From Phymatolithon calcareum (lineage: Eukaryota > Rhodophyta > Florideophyceae > Hapalidiales): a DNA stretch of 64,000 nt. The stretch covers positions 1,860,001 to 1,924,000 of the forward strand of contig OZ345379.1 in the NCBI GenBank assembly GCA_977006965.1. The letters are read 5' to 3'. Position 1 is the first letter of the stretch, and the number at the start of each line of letters is the position of its first letter. The notes below the pieces were generated by a model, which worked only from the letters and a program-made list of their open reading frames with translations, was not told the DNA's origin and did no database searches. Of this stretch, positions 56,440 through 64,000 are shown piece after piece. A program made the position numbers and the translations under genes.

Positions 56440-58085
56440 TGGTAGGGGAACGATCGGATGAGGCGACTGTAGGATGAGCTGTTCGGTCCGTCGCCGACTG
56501 CTGGTCTAACCTTGTGCTGGAAAGACGTTTGTCTTCCACTTCTCCACTTTTGCTTGGGAAGGCGTTACGCTCGTGGTTGAAATAATACTTCGCTTAGAGT
56601 GGCCGCTTCCAGTGCAGGTCAAAAAATCGCCTGTGTAAGCGATTCTGCTCCAGAGTTTGGCAAAGCAGCGTGGGGGCGGGGGATCTCAAGGCCGGTCGGG
56701 TGCAGAACACTAGGCGGGGTCCTATAGCTTATATCTCGACCTGCGCGTCCCATCAGGATGGGACAGCTGTTGGAACCTCTGTTGCGGCAGCTGTTTTGAA
56801 TACTATTCCTTTATGTAAACCTCATCGCTGGTAGATATGGTCATATCAATATATATAATTTTGAGCAAGTACACATACACCTTTAATTGATACTGTAAAG
56901 TAGATCGCAATTGCATTCAGCCACATCAGTCTATGTACTGATTGGTCTATTTGGACGTGCAAGAGCGGTTGAAGTCTGCTCTCCTTCCTCTACTTATACC
57001 TATATTACTTGCTTTTATGTAGAAGCCGTCGGCGACGAACAGCGCAGTAAGCAATCGACTGAGTCTAAAACCTGACCCAACCGATCGGATCAGGTTGATC
57101 GACCAAACAGCCTTGAAATTGTATTCCCACCTTCGCCACGGTCATGAACTCTGAGGCGAACATGCCCTAATGCGCCGTACGTGATTTCTACCGCATGGAG
57201 ATATCTAGACCATGCTGTGTCGACGCGCTCCTTTTTTACAATTCTGCTTATGCATTTCGCCTCACGGAATGCCAATCATCTTCAAAGCTTCCGAATGGTT
57301 AGTTCTTCCTCCCTCGCGAACTGAATATACTGCATTGTACACAGACATTTTTCCTTTCCGTGCATTTGGACTTTTATGCGGATTCGTTCGTGGAAAAATC
57401 AAGGAGTGCCTTTCTACGGGGATTTGCGTTTCCTGTTTGCCATCCTTGGGCCGACTGCCGTTCTGGCTGACATCAGCAAGGCCAGGCGCCTCGGTCGTAC
57501 AATTCAATGCTTTAACTCACTGGGTACGAATTCTTGACCATTTCTTTCCGAATTGTTCCGACAGACATCTAACGTTTCCACCAGTCAGTACATGTTTTCA
57601 TTTGGACAGGATTGTATCTCCTGACAAGAATGGCTCCCCCCCCAAGAATGCTCTGGCCAATAATTTTGACGATTTTGTCCGCACGGTGTGAATTTTGTTT
57701 TCTTTCTCTTTGCTCTTTTTCTAAGCAACTGCTGACAAATCCTCATTTTCGATTTCATATTTTTGCTCGTGATGGCGTAACGATCATTTTAAATCCGCGA
57801 TTACGATTTCAGTCGAAAAGTGCTGCAGGAAGCCAATCTCGTGATACATTGAGCACATGGGATAGTTTACGGTTGTGTTGTACGTTTTGTATGTAAGTGC
57901 TGTTCGTTTCTTACCACCACTCTCACAGTATGAAGTCTTAGATCCGAGTAAAAAGAGTTCATTCAATACTTCTCGCACTCTGTACATGAGATTGCACAGC
58001 CTTCCATGAGCAACCACTCCTTGTGGGAATCGCCTTATGAACCTTTTTCCCGGAGCTGCCGGCATTCCTATCTACCACATTACAA
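56440..58085. other. intergenic, nothing firmly recognised
   Basis: Overlapping frames on both strands at 57212-57691 and 57262-57507 show no family. No RNA gene or clear repeat. Confidence 0.4.
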
Positions 58086-58087
58086 AC

Positions 58088-59575
58088 CTTTCTTTCTTTC
58101 TTTCTTTATTGCGAAAGATCGCTCACACTGAGGGTGAGCGCCAGGATCTGTTTTGCAACAGCTCCTCATTGTTCAGAAATCTAAGTATCGCTAGGGGTCT
58201 CTCACGGCATAGTTTCTCTACTGTTTTGTTACCAACTCGGCCAATAAACGCACGTCTGGAGACAGAGCGTCCACCACAACGTAGAATCAGGTGCTCGGTA
58301 GTTTCTTTGGAACCAGAATTGCAGGCCTTGCACACTGGATCGTACGACATGTTGCATCCGTGCCTAAAGGCGGCCACCATAGGGGTGCACCCCACTATCA
58401 GTTGGCGTAAGATCACCTCCGCTCGTCTATGCGGTATGGGTAGCTCCTCGGGAAGTGTCGGAATGAAGACAGGCGCGGGTTTAGCGGATGTTTTGATGAT
58501 GGATCTCGCTGCTTCTAAGGTGAGAGGAATCGCCTGATGGTCCAGCAAGTTCGATTCGCATATACCCCTTCTTGCTAGATCGTCGGCAGCATCATTTCTT
58601 GAATTTCCACAGTGACTTGGAATCCATATGCATTCAATGAAAATCTCCCTAGACATCAGTTGTTCCATAAGACCCCAAAGTCGTCGAATCATTTCCCCGT
58701 ATCTCCGTGCATGTCCGCTAATGGCTTCAATACAGCTCTTGCTGTCGGTGAACCATCTTGCCGTGCTTCCAGGTGCAAAGGTGAGCTTCAGAGCTTCTTG
58801 AAACGCATGAACTGCTGCAAAGACCTCTGCGTCGAATGACGATCCAACAGCTCCGGCGGTCATCGCTAGCTCCTTGACCGTCTCGCTGCCGCGCATCAGT
58901 AGCACCCCCGCACCCCCTACATGAACAGGGATGGTCCTGTACATGTCGAGGGTATCTCCATCCTCATCACAGAGGATCGCACGTTGTTTTGACACTGTTG
59001 GGCTTGCGGTGTACGCGTGTTCTTCACCGTCGTCATATGCAAGAATGATATCCGGAGCTTTGCCATGTTTTGTCAAGAATTTCGATACCGCTGACTTCTG
59101 TTGGTGGGATTCGTGAAATAGCTCAAGTGTCGCGTGATACCAGCCTTCATCCCACTTAACCGAGACTCTTTCACCATGGTGGAGATTGCGCACGAATTCG
59201 GAGGGTATTTCCCCAACGCTACCGTCTGTCCAAACTTCCAGTTCCGCTTTCCGTATCGCATCTCGTTCCAGAATAAATGCCTCCACGGCTAGTTTCTTTG
59301 CCGCGTCGTCATCCTTCGCTGAGATTGGGGTCATGAGTCTTCTGAGTCTGTTCTGCGAGAGGTCCCTTCCAATTGGCGGATGAAATTCATGCCGCGGGAG
59401 TGCTAGAATACCTTTTTCGGCCAGGTGTTGGGTGCTCGTATCACGTCAGCATCGCGCTTGGCTTTTCGGTTTCGCCACACGAGAGCTCAAGGCGTCTGTG
59501 ACAGGAGTATCCGGTGGCATCCGTAACGCTTTTTCCATTACAATTGTGGCCTCCATCTCGCCGCATTCCTTTCCG
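58088..59575 (-). mobile_element. LINE, best preserved copy: RNase H with Tudor-like insertion, zinc knuckle, (AAAG)n tail
   Basis: An uninterrupted 403-codon frame (59334-58123) plus upstream linker pieces (MEATIVMEKALRMPPDTP, broken by a frameshift near 59430). RNase H residues in the frame: D37 (VWTDGS), E170 (DAEVFAA), D197 (FTDSKS), H241 (WIPSHCGN) and D251 (AADDLAR). Between D37 and GGAGV at 140-144 sit about 95 extra residues with a Tudor-like look (HGERVSVKWDEGWYHATLE; LAYDDGEEHAY). The zinc knuckle follows (YDPVCKACNS...HLILRC). The tail ATAAAGAAAGAAAGAAAG lies at 58088-58110 on the other strand. The RT domain is missing (5' truncation). Confidence 0.88.
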
Positions 59576-60101
59576 AACAAAGTTCCGTTGTGGGTTTCAT
59601 TTTGTCCACGATGTTTTTCCTAACGTCGTGGTCCAGTCACACTGCGTGGAAGCGAAACCCGTGTGACCCAAACCTTTCTGTGCGGCATTATCATGTGCAC
59701 CTCTTCCCCTGACTTTGTTCTGGATGGGCAAACTATGCGTCGTACTTCGTGATTTTTCAACTTTCGCCTTCTAGGATTTCAACAGCTCTTCTGTTGCACT
59801 TTCAATGTCGGAGACAGCACTATTACTACTTGTGTCAAATATGAGCTTTGATTCTTCTAATCCGCGACTGAAGTACACTAGACAGATAGTACATGCTAGC
59901 TCTATTTTCAGGGTTTTGCAGTTCTAATACGCTCTATGGCGGGTGCAATTGATACACCTCTGCCCGGAAAAAATATCGAGGATTTCTTAAGTCCTCGCAC
60001 GCCCAACTTCAAAGTTGGTAATTTATCATAATTCGAATTGTAGATGGGCCACATAAAAGCTCTTTTTTCACAGCTTACTGGCACCGGTTGCGCCTGCGGT
60101 G

Positions 60102-62455
60102 AGCGTTTTTGCAACAGATCCGAAATGTGAAATGCATTTGGTTATTGATCGAGCAGCAAAGAGATTTGATGACACGTCTATCATGAGACCATTCGATGCA
60201 GCATCAAACTCGATTCTGCATTGATGGTTCATATCAATGCAGAATCAAGTTTGACTGTCTGTACTGTAAATTTTACTTTCTGTCTTCCATCGCCGCAATA
60301 TCAAGGAGAAGAAGAAGTGGGAGTTTTTATTTTTAAATAAAAACTCCCACATATGCGTTTGAAGCTTTGTCGCAGATGCATTGACAACTTAAAAAGTTAC
60401 CAATGCATTTGCGACATCAAGCGGAAGCTATAAGCTGCAAGAAATTCATTGGGATTTCTTGGAGCCCTGGAGAGTTTCTGCTTTCAGGCGGTTCAAGGCA
60501 CTATACATCCTTTCTGTACGTTTTGCCTCGTCAACATCATGAACTACTACGTGGTTGAGGCCCTTCTCGAAAGTGTTGCATATGCGCCTCAACCATTACA
60601 ACAAAATGGGAAGAATCTTAGTACGATTCAGCGCGCAGCTTGGTGAAAGAGGCGAAACTACAGTGCGATCCAATCGCAGCCTGCGTGTTTCGTGAGCGAA
60701 TATCAGACCCATAAACACACTTTTATTCGTTACTCTAAGGGTTGACAGACAGAGAAAATGTCTTCTTCGCCTTGATGAGAAACGTTTGGGGAGATTTTGG
60801 CGTTTTTTCAAGGGTTTTCGTCAAGCTCGAGACAACATGCGCCGATAAAAGAATGTCCGGGAAGGATCTAGATTCAATGAAGGTACACACAGTTACGTTT
60901 GGACTAGTTTTCTGCAATTGTCGCAACGATTACTGCCATGATCATCATGCGCTTTGACAAATGCAATGTAGCTCGTGCTATCAAATGTCTGATATCGTTG
61001 GGGACGTACTACATCTATTTTCTAAAATAAACGGCATTGGATGATGCAATACTTAAAATTAAGTTATTCTGTGAATGAGATATTCATCGAATGAAGGAAA
61101 CAGGAATCCAGGATTATTCTTGACTTGCTGTCAAAACATAAAAGGAGGCAGGACAGAACGAGATGCAGCTGCGCACCGCAGAAAGCCTTTTCCTTGCATA
61201 ACATTCTGCAGCATTGATGTACATTTGGATGACACAATTCCTGCACCGCGAAGACCGGTAGCGACATGTAGGGCGTGAGGTACCACTAGTTAGGAAAGTC
61301 CCTCGTTGATAAACAGTGGACACCATAAATAGAGCGTCGAATCTCGGCGGTTCGGCGCGGATTGAGAGTCAAGAAGTTAATTTGGAACATCACAACACCT
61401 CGTCGTTCAAGGAATTTGGGATCCCTTCCGCAAAGAGCGTGTTGAAGTGGCAACAGACTTCCTGTGCACTAGGCTTGATCAAGCTGTGTGTTGACGCGCA
61501 CAAAACAAAACAGGTTGTGCTCCTCCGCGTTCAAGTACGTGCTTTTGGTGCGTTGATTGTTTCGCCGCGAGCCAGAAAACGTTGCTTTTAGTTATAGAAT
61601 GGAAAGCTTTTATTGAGTGACGCAAATTAGCAGAATTTGTGAGCTAAAATTATTAGAAACAAGAGGAAAATAATCACATGTCATTTCTTTTTGACCCAAG
61701 CAAGATTAGCCGTATGGTTTTCAGGAAGATAAGGCACAATTTCCTCCTCTGTATGCCGTCGAAGTTTGGCAATATTTTTTCGGAGAGTGCTGATATTCCA
61801 TTTTGCTGCCAGCACCTCCCGGGCAGCTCTTCCTCCTCCTGTCGTAGCAGTCAATAGGTTTGCACCCATAAAGGCGGCCTTCATCTGGGGTGGGATGGAT
61901 GGGTCATCATCCTCAGCAGGCGCGTCACCTTGTACATCGTGATCACCGGCACCGTTACCTCCATCTGTCTCCAGATGAGCATCCCCATGGTTGTCTTCCC
62001 CAAGTCCTCCGTCGTCTTCCACATTAATGTCTATATCTGGGCCACCAGCGGGCAATAGTCCCAAGACATCACCACCTCCACCGAAAATGCCGACCAATCC
62101 GATGACAGAAAAAGCAACTCTTACTGCGGCAAAGCCGAAGTTGACACCTTGCCTCGCTCGGCGCCGGCGGATCATCTTCTTCTTCCCCTTCCAGTGCATG
62201 CATAGTCTCTCGGCTCTCGACAGAAGTTCGAGCATTTGAGCGCCGTCATCAAGCGGAACATTTCGAAGAATCATTTTGCGGTCGCCCCTCTTGACATCCA
62301 GATACAAAGGTTTATTACGCACCCTTGCTTGCGGCGTGGGAACTTTGATATCGATCTCATTTTGGGTCGTTTTTTCTAGACCGACGTGTGGCTCAGATGT
62401 TCCGTTGATTACCGCAGGTTCATGTTGGAGATTGTCGTGCTCCTGGTTTCTGCGA
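60102..62455 (-). mobile_element. mobile/duplicated unit, copy B (no LTR)
   Basis: Matches 37032-39873 from AGCGTTTTTGCAACAG to TTTCTGCGA at an estimated 95 percent or so. It keeps the three hairpins (60204-60254, 60317-60350, 60368-60416), the 91-codon plus frame (61316-61591), the empty LTR site (61257-61261) and the 265-codon minus ORF. Past 62455 copy B continues into the true 5' end of that ORF, where copy A switches to unrelated flank. Confidence 0.8.
60204..60416. repeat. three hairpins of unit B
   Basis: Same positions and pairing as 37133-37344; the palindromic parts are the least changed portion of this end of the unit. Confidence 0.85.
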
Positions 62456-62478
62456 TTTCGAGAAAACCTCCCGCCCAT
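61681..62478 (-). CDS. unknown protein of the duplicated unit, copy B
   Basis: 265 residues starting MGGRFSRNRRN. The layout is a polar N-terminus, a basic block (WKGKKKMIRRRRARQG, about 97-112), a Gly/hydrophobic segment (FGFAAVRVAFSVIGLVGIFGG, possible membrane span), an acidic Gly/Asp-rich stretch with PAEDDDPSIPPQMKAA, and a C-terminal helix (TLRKNIAKLRRHTEEEIV). It is collinear with copy A without a single indel, although many residues differ. No family recognised. It is probably a gene carried by the mobile unit. Confidence 0.5.
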   Translation of the reverse strand: MGGRFSRNRRNQEHDNLQHEPAVINGTSEPHVGLEKTTQNEIDIKVPTPQARVRNKPLYLDVKRGDRKMILRNVPLDDGAQMLELLSRAERLCMHWKGKKKMIRRRRARQGVNFGFAAVRVAFSVIGLVGIFGGGGDVLGLLPAGGPDIDINVEDDGGLGEDNHGDAHLETDGGNGAGDHDVQGDAPAEDDDPSIPPQMKAAFMGANLLTATTGGGRAAREVLAAKWNISTLRKNIAKLRRHTEEEIVPYLPENHTANLAWVKKK

Positions 62479-62859
62479 GTTGCGCAGAAGTAAAGGTCGC
62501 TAGCTTGCGCTTGCCAGCTCGTGAAGTGGCTGGGAAGATGGTAGGTCCTTAAATGGCCGCAACATGAACTGCGAGCTTGCTCAAAAACAGCTGTATGAGG
62601 TGAGAGGATCACGAGCGCCATTCATGAATATTTCTCACCATGAGATTATAACAGCACAGCACAAGGCACGTCGAGGTACATTCCCCGTACAGCGATCAGT
62701 AACAGCGTCTATCAGAGCCCTATTCTGAGAGGGGGAATAAGAACAGCAGGCGAACTCAAAGAACTCGAACTAACTTTCCACTTAATTAATGTACTCATAG
62801 GCTGTCCAATTTTAGTGCCACGTCAGCTCATTGTTCCACGATTTGGTACACTGCGGTAT

Positions 62860-62929
62860 TGGGGTAAAAATATAATTTTTAAATTTTAATTATATTTTAT
62901 AGATTATGCGGTTTGTTAAAAAACCGCAT
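62860..62929. repeat. two adjoining short hairpins
   Basis: An AT-rich inverted repeat (about 62866-62900; ATATAATTTTTAAA / TTTTAATTATAT) is followed by ATGCGGTTT / AAACCGCAT (62906-62914 and 62921-62929) around GTTAAA. Confidence 0.6.
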
Positions 62930-63155
62930 CGCATGATCCACGCTACCTCAAAAGTCGTCTCCCCTACACGTTTAGGGTTTTCACCTCACCATTCATGATT
63001 GTCTTTGTCCTCTATTTGCCTTCGTGTCCCCATGAAAATATTGTACATCTGTAGGAATTCTCTAGAAGTGATTTACGAGGATACAACATTGCGCAGAATA
63101 CAACAAGGGCAATAGTTGTCATTTTGAGCTTATAGTTCTGCGTCCGTCAACGCTC

Positions 63156-63260
63156 TTCTTTCTTTCTTTTATTGCAGAAAAACGCTAACTTAAGTTAGTG
63201 CCTGGGGATGTTGATGATGTATATAAAAGCTCCCAACACCTCACCTAGGAGTAACAGGGC
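63156..63260 (-). mobile_element. LINE 3' terminus with (AAAG)n tail
   Basis: On the minus strand a short coding-like end is followed by CTGCAATAAAAGAAAGAAAG, as at 58088 and 44350. Only the last about 100 bp remain. Confidence 0.5.
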
Positions 63261-64000
63261 TAGCTTTTAGAACGGTTTTCTAATGTAGCGCAATCTGGTC
63301 ACTCATGACCTCCTTAATTCGAATTTCTCTACTGACAAGTGCACGTGTGAGTCGTTTGCTCTCATCTTCCACGTCAGGGCCCATCTGCGATGATGATGCG
63401 TTGGAGAGCAACGAGCTCAATTACCGCTGTGGCACCAAAGTACTCACGCAGAGTCGCAGTAGAAATATTTCGTGCGAGACTGTTCTTCCGCTCAGCATCT
63501 ACGGTCAACGGTAAAGCGCACGCCATACTCTGTGCCCTACACTATCGGCCGCAGCGCGTGTTGGTATGGCGATCGTAATGTGCGCGCCTGGTACAGACAT
63601 AACACGTTCCAAAGGACGGTTCAAGAACGCCGAGAAGGCATGCGCATTATTCTATGAAGTCTTCCGCACTATGTCGCGTGGATTATTCCAGTGCCGATCG
63701 AAGTGCGAAAAGCCATTTACTTCTGCTACACGTGAACGTCCAGTGCTGTAAATTCGTATGCGATGGTGGTCAAATCCTGACCGATACTCATGCTGAACGT
63801 CTCAATCGTTATCCTCTCGTGCCTATATCGTTTGACAGTGTAGATAGCTTTACTACACTTATGCTAAGTATACTCTGGGTGACTTCAGAAGATGATATTA
63901 TTATTTTCTCGAGTCACTCATAAAATGCTATATAAGGAGAAAACTACAGTCCGCCCTCTGAAGAAGCGCAAGTCGGAATTCAGTCAAACAAGATGTATCT
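63261..64000. other. window end, nothing recognised
   Basis: Several short overlapping plus frames, none coherent. Confidence 0.35.

Noticed and set aside
57212-57691. 159-codon plus frame
   Set aside because: No family, Cys/Phe-rich random look, and a competing minus frame over the same bases.

Overview
The window reads as nuclear DNA of a eukaryote with compact, mostly intronless genes sitting between long stretches of decayed transposable elements. The transketolase starts with a plastid-transit-like leader, most genes are single-exon, and short gene islands alternate with mixed transposon debris. This best fits a florideophyte red alga of the Chondrus type. That assignment is inferred from gene content and layout, not from a database match.

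Seven genes look real. They are a small secreted Pro/Ser-linker Cys-rich protein (8805-9566, minus), the transcription elongation factor IWS1/Spn1 (11638-13716, minus), a four-finger C2H2 zinc-finger protein with two introns (19109-20716, minus), transketolase (23464-25623, plus), a DDX6/Dhh1 DEAD-box RNA helicase (28432-29688, plus), a SIL1-like ER nucleotide exchange factor (30741-31871, minus), and a 665-residue protein whose N-terminus resembles the telomere OB-fold of TPP1/Est3 (34885-36882, minus). A full-length but frameshifted second copy of the last gene lies in inverted orientation at about 14425-16037. The genes do not form a pathway; they are independent housekeeping loci.

0-9 kb is a transposon graveyard: a broken piggyBac-type transposase, a TTAA-bounded MITE, a LINE RNase H relic, a tRNA-like Pol III promoter and the chromodomain end of a Ty3/gypsy integrase. 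9-37 kb is the gene-rich part. 37-64 kb is again repeats. It holds two copies of a mobile unit (37032-39873 and 60102-62455) that carries an unknown 260-265-residue ORF and three hairpins. One copy holds a 489-bp solo LTR whose empty site is preserved in the other. There are also a pogo/Tigger-type MITE, an element built from the near-palindrome CGAAAGTTTCG, several 5'-truncated LINEs with (AAAG)n tails, a decayed tnp2-like transposase, and an approximately 600-codon reading frame broken only by three stop codons.

The most unusual points are as follows. (1) The LINE family has a Tudor-like segment of about 95 residues inserted inside its RNase H domain, conserved in three copies. (2) There is a possible TPP1/Est3-like telomere protein plus a decayed duplicate. 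(3) Nearly perfect palindromes recur whose arms cluster at about 21-24 bp. (4) A mobile unit bounded by about 104-130-bp direct repeats landed about 150 bp upstream of the TPP1-like gene.
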